A stretch of DNA of 64,000 nt from Bradyrhizobium diazoefficiens (GCF_018131015.1 NZ_JAFCJJ010000013.1:124001-188000); one strand, 5' to 3'; shown: positions 7,077 to 16,196, numbered from the stretch's first letter. Program-made: numbers and translations. Notes: generated from the letters alone by a model not told the origin.

Positions 7077-8381
7077 TCAAAACGACGTCCCCGCCCTTCT
7101 CGGCTTGGCTTCTTCCATTTCCGCCTCGCGCGGCACCGGTGAAATACGGAGCGCGGTGATACGGTTGCGCTCGCGGCGGAGGACGCGGAAGCGGAAGCCG
7201 TGGAACGTAAAACTCTGGCCGCGGTCGGGGATCGAGCGCGCCTCGTGAATGACGAGGCCGGCGACTGTGGTTGCCTCTTCGTCAGGCAGATGCCAGTCCA
7301 TGGCGCGGTTGAGATCGCGGATCGGCACCGAGCCGTCGACCACGACCGAGCCGTCCGGCTGGGCGCGCACGCCGGCGACCACGACGTCGTGCTCGTCGGA
7401 GATGTCGCCGACGATCTCTTCCAGAATGTCTTCCAGCGTCACGAGACCTTCAACTTCGCCGTACTCGTCGACGACGAGCGCGAAATGGGTTTTCCGGCGG
7501 CGGAACGCCTTCAACTGCTCGGACACAGGGCGCATCTCCGGCACGAACCAGGGCGGCAGTGCGATGGTCGAGACGTCGATCCGCGCGCTGTCGCCCTCGG
7601 AAGCGCGGATGGCGCGCAGCAGATCCTTGGCGTGGAGCACGCCGATGATGTTCTCCGGCTTCTCGCGCCAGAGCGGGATGCGGGTGTATTCGGTCGACAG
7701 CACCTCGCGCACCAGCTCCTCCGGCGGCAGGTCGGCGTTGATCATCGTCATCTCGGTGCGATGGATCATGACGTCGGAGACCTGGAGCTCGCGCAGGTCC
7801 AACAAGCCGCCCAGCATGTCGCGGTCCTGCTTCTCGACCTTGCCCTCATGGTGCAGCAGGTCGACCGCGCCGCGCAGGCGCTCGGTCGGCGACAGGATCG
7901 CCTGGTGCTCGCCGGCGAGGCCAAACAGCCGCATCAGCACGCGCACCACGATCTCGACGATCTGCAGCAGCGGGCCGAGCACGTACATCATGAGTCGCAT
8001 CGGCCGCGCCACCGCAAGGGCCATGCGATCGGGCGCGTTGATGGCGATGGTCTTCGGCAGCACTTCCGCGAAAATCACGACCAGCACGGTCATGACGCCG
8101 GTGGCATAGAGCACGCCGACATCACCGAACCAGGAGGTGAAGATGCCGGTGGCGAGCGCGGAGGCGCCGATATTGGCGATGTTGTTGCCGAGCAGCAGCG
8201 CGCCGATCAGGCGCTCGCGCATGTCGAGCAGCCCAGAGACGACGTCGGCCTCGCGATTGCCCTGCTTGGAGAGCCGCAACATGCTGGCGCGCGAGGCGCC
8301 GGTCAGCGCGGTCTCGCTCGCGGCGAAGAAGCCCGAGACCAGCAGGCAGACGATGACGATGGAGAATCCCAGCCAGTCCAT
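7077..8381 (-). CDS. CNNM/CorC (HlyC) family membrane protein with CBS pair
   Basis: A 434-residue protein of the DUF21-CBS-CorC/HlyC type. Residues ~1-190 form the DUF21 membrane domain (GFFAASETALTGASRASML, VIFAEVLPKT). Residues ~205-330 hold two CBS motifs (DVMIHRTEMTMI and FALVVDEYGEVEGLVTLEDI). Residues ~345-420 are the CorC/HlyC domain. The family is linked to Mg2+/Co2+ export and, in some members, Na+-dependent Mg2+ transport. It lies 41 bases downstream of aroB on the same strand and may be cotranscribed. Confidence 0.92.
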   Translation of the reverse strand: MDWLGFSIVIVCLLVSGFFAASETALTGASRASMLRLSKQGNREADVVSGLLDMRERLIGALLLGNNIANIGASALATGIFTSWFGDVGVLYATGVMTVLVVIFAEVLPKTIAINAPDRMALAVARPMRLMMYVLGPLLQIVEIVVRVLMRLFGLAGEHQAILSPTERLRGAVDLLHHEGKVEKQDRDMLGGLLDLRELQVSDVMIHRTEMTMINADLPPEELVREVLSTEYTRIPLWREKPENIIGVLHAKDLLRAIRASEGDSARIDVSTIALPPWFVPEMRPVSEQLKAFRRRKTHFALVVDEYGEVEGLVTLEDILEEIVGDISDEHDVVVAGVRAQPDGSVVVDGSVPIRDLNRAMDWHLPDEEATTVAGLVIHEARSIPDRGQSFTFHGFRFRVLRRERNRITALRISPVPREAEMEEAKPRRAGTSF

Positions 8382-8422
8382 GCAGCACTCTGGTTACTTG
8401 TCTTCGCGTCGTCAGCCGCGCA

Positions 8423-9571
8423 TCACGCCTTCTGCGCGAGCTTCTCTTGCAGGAAATCGCGCACCGGCGCGGGCTCGACGTCCCTGGCGATCACGGCACG
8501 CCCCACCGCCTCCAGCAGGATGAAGGTGAGCTTGCCGCGCTTGACCTTCTTGTCCTGCGCCATCAGCGCCATCAGCGCGTCGGCGTCGGCAAGCCCTTCC
8601 TGCGCGAAGCCGGCGATATCCTGCAGGCGCGTCGGCAGGCCGGCCTCAATGAGGTGACGCTCGACGCGCACCGCATCCGTCTCGCCGATCATGCCGAGCC
8701 TTGCCGAGAACTGCGCCGCCAGCGTCATGCCGATCGCGACGCCCTCGCCGTGGAACAGGCGGTCGGAGAAACCGGTTGCCGCTTCCAGCGCGTGACCAAA
8801 AGTGTGGCCGAGATTGAGCAGCGCCCGCTCGCCGGTCTCGCGCTCGTCGCGCGAGACCACGCCGGCCTTGGCGCGGCAGGAGGTCGCGATCGCGTGCTCG
8901 CGCGCGGAGCCACCCTTGAAGATGTCGGCATGGTTCTTCTCCAGCCAGGTGAAGAAGGCCTCGTCGCCGAGCACGCCATATTTGGCGACCTCGGCATAGC
9001 CGGCGCGGAACTGCCGCGGCGACAGCGTGTCGAGCACGGCCGTGTCGGCAATGACGAGCACCGGCTGGTGGAAGGCGCCGAGCAGGTTCTTGCCTTGCGG
9101 CGAATTGATGCCGGTCTTGCCGCCGACGGATGAATCGACCTGCGCCAGCAGCGAGGTCGGCACCTGCACGAAATCGACGCCGCGGCGCAGGATCGCGGCC
9201 GCAAAGCCGGCGAGATCGCCGACCACGCCGCCGCCGAGCGCAATGACGAGATCGTTGCGCTCGATCCTGGCGGCGATCAGGGCTTCGCTGACCTTCTCGA
9301 GGCCGGCATAGGTCTTCGAGATCTCGCCTTCCTCGACCACGATGCGCGAGCTCGGGATGCCGCTCGCGGCAAGCGCGGCCTCGGCCGGCTCCAGCCAGTA
9401 TTTTGCGACGGTGCGATCGGTGACGATGGCCGTGCGCACGCCGGGACGCAAGGCGGCGACCCGCTCGCCGAGCGAGGCCAGCACGCCGCGGCCGATGACG
9501 ATGTCATAGGCGCGATTCTCCAGCGCGACGCCGACGTTGACGGGATCGGAATGCTTCAAGGGCGCAGTCAT
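8423..9571 (-). CDS. aroB: 3-dehydroquinate synthase
   Basis: A 382-residue AroB, which converts DAHP to 3-dehydroquinate with NAD+ and a divalent metal in the shikimate pathway. Motifs include the nucleotide-binding ALGGGVVGDLAGFAA (~111-125), the substrate loop VPTSLLAQVDSSVGGKTGIN (~137-156) and the metal-site stretch NLGHTFGHALE. The chosen start is ATG at 9571, which overlaps the aroK stop in an ATGA arrangement and shows translational coupling. A further upstream start would lie deep inside aroK. Confidence 0.97.
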   Translation of the reverse strand: MTAPLKHSDPVNVGVALENRAYDIVIGRGVLASLGERVAALRPGVRTAIVTDRTVAKYWLEPAEAALAASGIPSSRIVVEEGEISKTYAGLEKVSEALIAARIERNDLVIALGGGVVGDLAGFAAAILRRGVDFVQVPTSLLAQVDSSVGGKTGINSPQGKNLLGAFHQPVLVIADTAVLDTLSPRQFRAGYAEVAKYGVLGDEAFFTWLEKNHADIFKGGSAREHAIATSCRAKAGVVSRDERETGERALLNLGHTFGHALEAATGFSDRLFHGEGVAIGMTLAAQFSARLGMIGETDAVRVERHLIEAGLPTRLQDIAGFAQEGLADADALMALMAQDKKVKRGKLTFILLEAVGRAVIARDVEPAPVRDFLQEKLAQKA

Positions 9572-10191
9572 CGAACGGCACTCGCGACGTCGGCTGGAGG
9601 TTGGGATGCGGCCTCGGCGCAGAGATGGGCGTGCAGCGTCTCGATGCACTCCTCGACGATCTTGTCGTGCGGCACCTCGCGCGAGGCGATGGTGAGGTCG
9701 GCGCGGCTATAGACCGGCTCACGCTCGGTGAGCAGGCGCGTGACGGTTGCCTCGGGGTCGGCGGTCTGGAGCAGCGGACGATCGGCACGCCGGCGCACCC
9801 GGCGCATGATGATGTCGGGATCGGCCTTGAGCCAGATCGAGACCGCCTTCGCCGCGATGCGGTTGCGGGTCTCCTCGCGCATGAAAGCGCCGCCGCCGGT
9901 CGCCAGCACCACCGGCCCTCCCTCCAATAGACGCGCGATCACCCGGGCCTCGCCGTCGCGGAAATGCGGTTCGCCGTGGCGCTCGAAGATCTCGGGGATC
10001 GTCATGCCGGCAGCCGCCTCGATCTCGGTGTCGGCGTCGACGAAGGGCAGTTTCAGCCGCGCCGCCATGCGGCGGCCGATGGTGGACTTACCTACCCCCA
10101 TCATGCCGACGAGCACGATCGAGCGCGCGCCGAGCGCCGACAGGATGTCGGTCTCGGGCGAAGCGGGCATCGGCAAGGCGGCGTCGGACAT
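9568..10191 (-). CDS. aroK: shikimate kinase
   Basis: A 207-residue shikimate kinase that phosphorylates the 3-hydroxyl of shikimate. The P-loop GMMGVGKST lies at ~29-37. The shikimate site shows FVDADTEIE, the GGPVVLATGGGAFMR segment, and a lid Arg in RRRADRPLLQ. The start MSDAALP at 10191 is preferred over a longer form because the family begins close to the P-loop strand. It overlaps aroB by four bases, and aroK-aroB is the common rhizobial order. Confidence 0.95.
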   Translation of the reverse strand: MSDAALPMPASPETDILSALGARSIVLVGMMGVGKSTIGRRMAARLKLPFVDADTEIEAAAGMTIPEIFERHGEPHFRDGEARVIARLLEGGPVVLATGGGAFMREETRNRIAAKAVSIWLKADPDIIMRRVRRRADRPLLQTADPEATVTRLLTEREPVYSRADLTIASREVPHDKIVEECIETLHAHLCAEAASQPPADVASAVR

Positions 10192-10347
10192 GAATCTCGC
10201 TCGATCGGCCGCAAAGTGCGGCCATCCGGCCACCTATACGACCCCGCAGGGGGCCTCGCCAGAGGACTCTTGCCACGAAACGGCGAACATGTTGGATGAT
10301 TTCATTGGTTAATTTGGCCGTTCGCCCCTTCGTCGAGACCCTGCCCG

Positions 10348-10494
10348 ATGCCTACCCTGTTCCGCTTCCTGACGGTCGTCGCCGTGATCGCCGGCATCGT
10401 CTATGGCGTGGTGTTCGCGCTGGCGAACTACGTGACCCCGAAACCGCGGGAAATGACGGTGACGATCCCGCCGGATAAGTTTCTCAAGAAATAG
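10348..10494 (+). CDS. small single-pass membrane protein
   Basis: A 48-residue protein read from ATG 10348 to TAG 10494. Residues ~5-27 (FRFLTVVAVIAGIVYGVVFA) form one transmembrane helix. The rest, NYVTPKPREMTVTIPPDKFL, is short and polar and ends KK. I recall similar ~48-residue proteins at this place in Bradyrhizobium relatives, but no function is known to me. It lies 17 bases upstream of xerD and may share its transcript. Confidence 0.75.
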   Translation: MPTLFRFLTVVAVIAGIVYGVVFALANYVTPKPREMTVTIPPDKFLKK

Positions 10495-10511
10495 CGGCTA
10501 GGTTTGCGGGC

Positions 10512-11495
10512 ATGCCTCTAAAACCCTCGGACAGCAAGCTGACCGGCCTGTTCCTCGACATGCTCGCGGCGGAACAGGGCGCCGGCGCCAACACGCTCGA
10601 CGCCTACCGGCGCGACCTCACCGATTTCTCGGAATTTCTCGGCCGGACCGGCCACGATTTTGCGGATGCGGACACGCAAATCCTGCGCGACTATCTCAGT
10701 GATCTCGACGCACGCGGCTTCAAATCCTCCAGCGTCGCGCGGCGGCTGTCGGCGATGCGGCACCTGTTCCGCTTCCTGCTGAACGAGCGCATCCGCGGTG
10801 ACGATCCCGCGGCGATCCTGTCCGGGCCGAAGCGCGGCCGCGGCCTGCCAAAGGTGCTGTCGATCGCCGATGTCGACCGCATGCTCACGCGCGCCAGGGA
10901 GATGAGCGCGGCGGCCGAAGTTTCGCCCACGCAGCGGCTGCGCTCTTTAAGGCTCTATTGCCTGCTCGAAGTGCTCTACGCGACCGGCTTGCGCGTTTCG
11001 GAACTGGTGGCGCTGCCGCGCTCGGCCGCCAAGCGCGACGCCCGCATGATCGTGGTGCGCGGCAAGGGCAACAAGGAGCGGCTGGTGCCGCTCAACGAGG
11101 CCTCGCGGCAGGCGATGGCGGATTATCTCGCCGCGACCGACGCCGCCAAAGGAGAGAAGGGAGAGAAGGGAGAGAAGGGCGAGAAGAAGAACAGCCTCTC
11201 CGCCTCGAAATGGCTGTTTCCGTCCTTCGGCGAGAGCGGGCATCTGACGCGGCAGCACTTTGCCCGCGACCTGAAGGAGCTCGCTGTCGCCTCCGGCCTG
11301 CAGGCAAGGCTGGTCTCCCCGCACGTGCTGCGCCATGCCTTTGCCAGCCACCTGCTACACAACGGCGCCGACTTGCGCATCGTGCAGACCCTGCTCGGCC
11401 ACACCGACATCTCCACCACGCAGATCTACACCCATGTGGTCGAGGAGCGGCTGAAGAGCCTGGTGCGCGACCTGCACCCGCTGGCGGAGAAGTAA
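10512..11495 (+). CDS. xerD: site-specific tyrosine recombinase XerD
   Basis: A 327-residue tyrosine recombinase that resolves chromosome dimers at dif with XerC and FtsK. The N-terminal SAM-like core-binding domain covers ~8-100 (NTLDAYRRDLTDFSEFLGRT). The catalytic set is complete: Arg161 (ATGLRVSELV), Lys185, His271 and Arg274 (HVLRHAFASHLL), His297 (LLGHTDISTTQIY) and Tyr306. Oddly, residues 213-226 (KGEKGEKGEKGEKK) are a charged insert encoded by 9-base tandem repeats. Housekeeping neighbours argue against a mobile-element integrase. Confidence 0.93.
   Translation: MPLKPSDSKLTGLFLDMLAAEQGAGANTLDAYRRDLTDFSEFLGRTGHDFADADTQILRDYLSDLDARGFKSSSVARRLSAMRHLFRFLLNERIRGDDPAAILSGPKRGRGLPKVLSIADVDRMLTRAREMSAAAEVSPTQRLRSLRLYCLLEVLYATGLRVSELVALPRSAAKRDARMIVVRGKGNKERLVPLNEASRQAMADYLAATDAAKGEKGEKGEKGEKKNSLSASKWLFPSFGESGHLTRQHFARDLKELAVASGLQARLVSPHVLRHAFASHLLHNGADLRIVQTLLGHTDISTTQIYTHVVEERLKSLVRDLHPLAEK
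11151..11186 (+). repeat. xerD: 9-base tandem repeat within xerD
   Basis: Three perfect copies of GGAGAGAAG (11151-11159, 11160-11168, 11169-11177) are followed by one variant, GGCGAGAAG (11178-11186). Each unit adds Gly-Glu-Lys in frame. The repeat falls between the beta-strand region holding Lys185 and the HxxR helix region, so length changes might be tolerated. Confidence 0.9.
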
Positions 11496-11500
11496 ACAGG

Positions 11501-11653
11501 TCTCGTGCCCCGGACGCGGCGCAGCGTGACAGAAGCGCGTTTACGCGCGTCTTCGACGCGCTATGGCGACGCAGAGCCGGGGCCCATGCCCGCTGGGTCC
11601 CGGCTCTGCGCAGCAGCGCTAAAGAAGCGCTGCAGCGCGTCCGGGACACGAGA
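11501..11653 (+). repeat. dispersed palindromic element, copy A
   Basis: This fills much of the 346-base gap 11496-11841 between xerD and accA, where I see no gene. It opens TCTCGTGCCCCGGACGC, has GAGCCGGGGCCCA and GGGTCCCGGCTCTGCGC in the middle, and closes GCGCTGCAGCGCGTCCGGG plus ACACGAGA. The ends are near reverse complements. Two further copies are at 32215-32338 (same orientation) and 33231-33377 (opposite). Confidence 0.8.
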
Positions 11654-11841
11654 TTCCCGACCGGGACGACAGGCGAAACCGCCTTGACTTCGACCAGTTC
11701 TCCGCAGAAAGAGCCGTGGGTTTTCGAATGATTTGGCAGGTGGCCCGGAGCGCACAAGCCAACTCATTGAAGAAGCTACACTTCTTTCTGCGACCCCGAA
11801 TCCGTTTCGCTTCGCCGCCCCGTCTTCCTTATATTGAGTTG

Positions 11842-12804
11842 ATGCCAGACCAGATGCGCAGCTATCTCGACTTCGAAAAGCCCGTCGCCGAGCTCGACTC
11901 CAAGGTCGACGAGCTGCGGACGCTCGCGGCGTCCGGCACCGACATCACTGATGAGATCGGTCGGATCGAGGACAAGGCGGCGCAGGCGCTCGCCGACCTC
12001 TATCAGAACCTGACGCCGTGGCAGAAGACGCAGGTCGCGCGGCATCCGCAGCGGCCGCATTTCAACGACTACATCAAGGGCCTGATCACCGAGTTCACGC
12101 CGCTCGCCGGCGACCGCAAGTTCGGCGAGGACGAGGCGCTGGTCGCGGGCTTCGGCCGCTTCCGCGGCGAGGCGATCTGCGTGATGGGCCAGGAAAAGGG
12201 CGATTCCACCGACAGCCGCATCAAGCACAATTTCGGCATGGCGAGGCCGGAAGGCTATCGCAAATGCGTGCGGCTGATGGAGATGGCCGAGCGTTTCGGC
12301 CTCCCCGTGCTGTCGCTCGCCGATTCCGCCGGCGCCTATCCCGGCATCGGGGCGGAGGAGCGCGGACAGGCCGAGGCGATCGCGCGCTCGACCGACGCCT
12401 GCATGGCGCTGACCGTTCCGAACGTCGCCATCGTCACCGGCGAGGGCATGTCGGGCGGCGCGATCGCGATCACCACCGCCAACAAGGTGCTGATGCTGGA
12501 GCACGCGATCTACAGCGTGATCTCGCCGGAGGCCGCCTCGTCCATCCTCTGGCGGGACGGCAGCAAGGCGCAGGAAGCCGCCAACAACATGAAGATCACC
12601 GCCCAGGACATGCTCCGCTTCGGGGTGATCGACAGCATTTTGAAGGAGCCGGTCGGCGGCGCCCATCGCGACCCCGCCGCCATGATCGCCACCACGGGCG
12701 ATGCCATCGCAAAGGCCTTCGACGAGCTGCGGGGCCTCGACGGCGACGCCATCCGCAAGCAGCGGCGGCAGAAATTCCTCGATATCGGCCGGAAACTGGG
12801 CTGA
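11842..12804 (+). CDS. accA: acetyl-CoA carboxylase carboxyltransferase subunit alpha
   Basis: A 320-residue AccA, the alpha half of the carboxyltransferase that moves carboxyl from biotin to acetyl-CoA in the first step of fatty acid synthesis. The N-terminal helical part (LDFEKPVAELDSKVDELRTL) and the crotonase-like core (GEAICVMGQEKG, LADSAGAYPGIGAEERGQAE, GEGMSGGAIAI) are clear. The start MPDQMRSYLDFEKPV at 11842 gives the usual family length; a longer frame upstream lacks similarity. It follows xerD across a repeat element and so probably has its own promoter. Confidence 0.96.
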   Translation: MPDQMRSYLDFEKPVAELDSKVDELRTLAASGTDITDEIGRIEDKAAQALADLYQNLTPWQKTQVARHPQRPHFNDYIKGLITEFTPLAGDRKFGEDEALVAGFGRFRGEAICVMGQEKGDSTDSRIKHNFGMARPEGYRKCVRLMEMAERFGLPVLSLADSAGAYPGIGAEERGQAEAIARSTDACMALTVPNVAIVTGEGMSGGAIAITTANKVLMLEHAIYSVISPEAASSILWRDGSKAQEAANNMKITAQDMLRFGVIDSILKEPVGGAHRDPAAMIATTGDAIAKAFDELRGLDGDAIRKQRRQKFLDIGRKLG

Positions 12805-12822
12805 TTCGGGCGGGATTGGATC

Positions 12823-12911
12823 GTAGGGTGGGCAAAGCGAAGCATGCCCCCCGCTCCCGCCGCGGGCGGCAAGGTGGTGGGCACGCCGCTTCGCGCCTTT
12901 GCCCACCCTAC
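12823..12911. repeat. inverted-repeat element downstream of accA
   Basis: GTAGGGTGGGCAAAG at 12823-12837 pairs with CTTTGCCCACCCTAC at 12897-12911; the interior also folds (AAGCATGCCC against GGGCACGCCGCTT). This type of GTAGGGTGGGCAAAG element is common between genes in this group. The rest of the 346-base gap (to 13150) holds a GTTAACCCTTTTTTCG stretch and no gene that I can support. Confidence 0.75.
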
Positions 12912-13150
12912 CGCAATTCTACGTTGTTCCCCTTTAACCCCGCGTTAACCCTTTTTTCGCCCAAATCAGCGATCTGAGTCTGGTTCCGGCCGAAAGGCCC
13001 AAGTAACGCCTGAAGTTTAGTCTCTGTTGACCATGCCGTTGGGCCGACAGGCTCGCGATCCCCGGTCGGGTTGCGACCCCATGACCCAGAGGTTAGAATT
13101 TTAATCAATGGCTTCAGGGCATAAGCGCTGGGGCAGGGTCTGGTCGGATC

Positions 13151-14752
13151 TTGCTCCGAAGATTGGGGTTGGCGCTGGTGGCCCGGCACGTTGTGGGGTT
13201 CGTCTTGATCTCTAGCTCGCTTGCCCGCGCGCTTTTGGCATCGGTTGCGCTTTCGGCCAGCATCCTGCTGGCCGGCTGCGATACCGATCAGGTGTCGCTC
13301 GCGACCAACGCCAAGGCCAACCAGCCGGTGCCGCCAAAACTTCTCGCGGCGATGAACGAGAAGGACATGGATCTGCAATCGCCGATCCTGGTCCGCCTGT
13401 TCAAGCAGGAGGCCGAGCTCGAGGTCTGGAAGCAGACCCGCAACGGCCAGTTCGCGCTGCTCAAGACCTATCCGATCTGCCGCTGGTCGGGCGATCTCGG
13501 CCCGAAGGTGCGCGAAGGCGACCGCCAGGCGCCGGAAGGATTCTACTCGATCAATCCGAGCCAGATGAATCCGCAGTCGGCCTATTACCTCTCCTTCAAC
13601 ACCGGCTATCCGAACGCGTTCGACAAGGCCTTGGGGCGCAGCGGCTCGCAACTGATGGTGCACGGCGACTGTTCTTCGCGCGGTTGTTACGCCATGACCG
13701 ACGAGCAGATCGCCGAGATCTATTCGCTCGGCCGCGAGTCGTTCTTCGGCGGCCAGAAGGCGTTCCAGCTCCAGGCCTATCCGTTCAAGATGACGCCGGT
13801 GAACATGGCCAAGCACCGGAACAATCCGAACATGCCGTTCTGGAAGATGATCAAGGAAGGCTATGATCATTTCGAGGTGACGCGGCAGGAGCCGAAGGTC
13901 GATTTCTGCGAGAAGAAGTACGTGTTCGACGCGGCGAAGGCACCCGACGCGAAGCGCGAGCCCGTGTTCGACGCGTCGGCGAAATGCCCGGTCTATGTGA
14001 TCCCCGAGGAGATCGCGAGCGCGGTCCGCGAGAAGCAGCAGCAGGACGAGGCTGCCTACGCAAAACTCGTCTCGCGCGGCACGCCGGTGGCACGCATGAA
14101 CACCGGCATCGACGGCGGCATGAACAAGATCTTCGCGGCGAAGATTCCGGAAGGCTCGACCGGCCTGTCGGAGGGCGCCGAAGGCACCACGCTGCAGATG
14201 CTGGCGATGGCGAAGGCGCCGGGCACGATTCCCGGCACCGTCAATCCGCCGAAGCCGAACCTCGAGCCGGTCGCAGCCGCACCCGCGAGCCAGGAGCCGG
14301 TCGTCGCGGTCAGCGCCCCCGCTCCCACCCGCGTCGCCGCAGCCACGCCGGCGGAAAAGTCCCAAGAGAAGTCTGAAGGCGGCGGCTTCTTCTCCGGCCT
14401 CGCCCGCAAGATGGGGATGGGCTCGAGCGAGCCGGCGCCGCCGCAGGCGACCGCATCGGTGGCCCCGGCGCCGGCAACGCCGCCGACCGCGGCATCGCGC
14501 CTGAAGGCCGCGGTGAGCCGGTTCGTGCCCGGTCACGACAAATCCAAGGATAACGCGAAGGAAGCGCCGAAGCCGGCCGCAGTCGCCGCCAAGCCGACTG
14601 AGCCTGCCAAGCCGGCCGAGACCAAAGTCGCCGCGACCCGTCCGGCGCCGAAGCCGTCGGTCGATGGCGCGGCCGACACCGGACAGATGGCTGGCGCCGC
14701 GCCGATCGTGCAGTCGAACTCGTTCGACAGCCGCTTCTCTGCGATGAAGTAG
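13151..14752 (+). CDS. YkuD-type L,D-transpeptidase family lipoprotein
   Basis: A protein of up to 533 residues with a lipoprotein signal ending LLAGC (lipidated Cys at residue 43 if read from TTG 13151, or residue 25 if from TTG 13205, which gives a more normal signal). The catalytic motif is His171...Cys179 in MVHGDCSSRGCYAMT, matching the YafK-like branch of YkuD enzymes that crosslink peptidoglycan or attach proteins to it. The core ends near residue 290. The last ~200 residues are Ala/Pro/Lys-rich and probably disordered. No ATG start is present. Confidence 0.85.
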   Translation: MLRRLGLALVARHVVGFVLISSSLARALLASVALSASILLAGCDTDQVSLATNAKANQPVPPKLLAAMNEKDMDLQSPILVRLFKQEAELEVWKQTRNGQFALLKTYPICRWSGDLGPKVREGDRQAPEGFYSINPSQMNPQSAYYLSFNTGYPNAFDKALGRSGSQLMVHGDCSSRGCYAMTDEQIAEIYSLGRESFFGGQKAFQLQAYPFKMTPVNMAKHRNNPNMPFWKMIKEGYDHFEVTRQEPKVDFCEKKYVFDAAKAPDAKREPVFDASAKCPVYVIPEEIASAVREKQQQDEAAYAKLVSRGTPVARMNTGIDGGMNKIFAAKIPEGSTGLSEGAEGTTLQMLAMAKAPGTIPGTVNPPKPNLEPVAAAPASQEPVVAVSAPAPTRVAAATPAEKSQEKSEGGGFFSGLARKMGMGSSEPAPPQATASVAPAPATPPTAASRLKAAVSRFVPGHDKSKDNAKEAPKPAAVAAKPTEPAKPAETKVAATRPAPKPSVDGAADTGQMAGAAPIVQSNSFDSRFSAMK

Positions 14753-14773
14753 CGGGCGGCTTTCGCCCCTTTG

Positions 14774-15469
14774 CTACGGCGCCAGATACCGCATCAGTTC
14801 CGGATTGCCCCTCACCTCGCCTGCCGCACCCTGGAGGGCGACCCTTCCGCGGTCGAGCACGTAGGCGTAGTCGGCGACGCGCAACGCGAGGTCGAGATGC
14901 TGCTCGACGATGATGACCGCGATTTCTTTCGCAAGCTCGATCAGACGTTCGGTGATCTCCTCGATCACGCCGATCCAGACGCCCTCGGTCGGCTCGTCGA
15001 GCAACAACAACTTCGGATCGCCCAGCATGGCGCGGCCGATGGCGAGCATCTTGCGCTCGCCGCCGGAAAGCGTGCCGGCGGGCTGGCCAAGGCGCTGGCC
15101 GAGTTTCGGGAAGATCGTCAGCACGCGGTCGACGGCGGTTGAATCCCTGTTGAAGAGCGAGCCGACCGCCAGATTGTCGCGCACCGACAGCCGCGCGAAC
15201 ACCGCGTGCTCCTGCGGCACGTAGCCAATGCCGGCGCGCACGCGCTCCTCGGGCCGGCGGCGGCTGATGTCGCGGCCGTCGAAGCCGACCTCGCCCTTCC
15301 ACGCCGGCAGCTCGCCGACGATGGTCTTCATCAGCGTGGTCTTGCCGGCGCCGTTGCGTCCGAGCACGGCGACGCCGCCACGCCAGGGAATGCCGAGGTT
15401 GACGTCGAACAGGACCTGGCTGCGGCCATAGCCGGAGTCGAGATGCTTGATGTCGAGAAATTCAGGCAC
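14774..15469 (-). CDS. livF: branched-chain amino acid/amide-type ABC transporter ATP-binding protein (LivF)
   Basis: A 231-residue LivF-type ATPase. It has Walker A GRNGAGKTT (~37-45), signature LSGGERKML, Walker B LLLLDEPTEG and the H-loop IVEQHLDLAL. After DEPTEG it reads VWIG where relatives have a Pro-containing loop. The start is GTG at 15469, overlapping the livG stop by eight bases. It is the last gene of a minus-strand cluster with LivG, LivM, a binding protein, LivH and an amidase. LivF and LivG would form the nucleotide-binding pair on the cytoplasmic face. Confidence 0.92.
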   Translation of the reverse strand: MPEFLDIKHLDSGYGRSQVLFDVNLGIPWRGGVAVLGRNGAGKTTLMKTIVGELPAWKGEVGFDGRDISRRRPEERVRAGIGYVPQEHAVFARLSVRDNLAVGSLFNRDSTAVDRVLTIFPKLGQRLGQPAGTLSGGERKMLAIGRAMLGDPKLLLLDEPTEGVWIGVIEEITERLIELAKEIAVIIVEQHLDLALRVADYAYVLDRGRVALQGAAGEVRGNPELMRYLAP

Positions 15470-16196
15470 GGCGCAGATAGATCTCCTGGACGGACCGGTT
15501 GGCCTGGATCTCGGACACGGTGCCGGACGCCAGCACCTTGCCCTGGTCGAGCACGGTCAACCGGTCGCAGATGTCGCGGATGAAATCGAGATCGTGCTCG
15601 ACGATGACGAGCGAGCAATGCTGCTTGATCGGCTGCAGCAGCTCACCGGTGACGCGGCGTTCCTCCAGGCTCATGCCCCCGGTCGGCTCGTCGAGCAGAA
15701 GGAGTTTTGGCTTGCACGCGAGCGCCATCGCGATCTCCAGCCATTGCTGCTGGCCGTGCGACAGCGCAGCCGCGGCATCGAAGGCACGGTCGGCGAGGCG
15801 GAACTGCGTCAGCATGGTCATGACCTCGTCGTGCAGCGCACCCCTCGTGCGCGAGAACACGAGGTCGAGCAGCGAGGACTGCGCCTGCAGCGCCAGCAGG
15901 ATGTTGTCGTAGAGCGTCAGTGTCGGCAGCACGCTCGTGATCTGGAATTTCAGGCTCATGCCTGCGCGGGCGCGCTCGGTCGGCGTGAAGGCGGTAATGT
16001 CGGTGTTGATGAAGCTCACCTTGCCCTGCGTCGGCACTTCTGCGCCCGCAATGCACTTCATGAGCGTGCTCTTGCCCGAGCCGTTCGGGCCGATCAGGCC
16101 GTGAAACTCGTTCTCGCCGACCGTCAGCGCCGCGCCATCGAGCGCGGTGAGCTTGCCGAAGACCTTGCTGATGCCCGCGGCCTCAAGGAGAGGCAT
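15462..16196 (-). CDS. livG: branched-chain amino acid/amide-type ABC transporter ATP-binding protein (LivG)
   Basis: A 244-residue LivG-type ATPase starting MPLLEAAGISKVFGKL at ATG 16196, with GGAGAAG just upstream; a longer form from 16241 would lie further inside livM. Walker A is GPNGSGKST, the signature SHGQQQWLEI, Walker B LLLLDEPTGGMS and the H-loop IVEHDLDF. The gene overlaps livM upstream by 14 bases and livF downstream by eight, consistent with one polycistronic mRNA and equal subunit dosage. Confidence 0.92.
   Translation of the reverse strand: MPLLEAAGISKVFGKLTALDGAALTVGENEFHGLIGPNGSGKSTLMKCIAGAEVPTQGKVSFINTDITAFTPTERARAGMSLKFQITSVLPTLTLYDNILLALQAQSSLLDLVFSRTRGALHDEVMTMLTQFRLADRAFDAAAALSHGQQQWLEIAMALACKPKLLLLDEPTGGMSLEERRVTGELLQPIKQHCSLVIVEHDLDFIRDICDRLTVLDQGKVLASGTVSEIQANRSVQEIYLRRA

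Noticed and set aside
10512..11495. Tyrosine recombinase as the integrase of a genomic island
   Set aside because: Sequence and length fit XerD, its neighbours are housekeeping genes (aroB/aroK, accA), and no tRNA-linked attachment site is seen.
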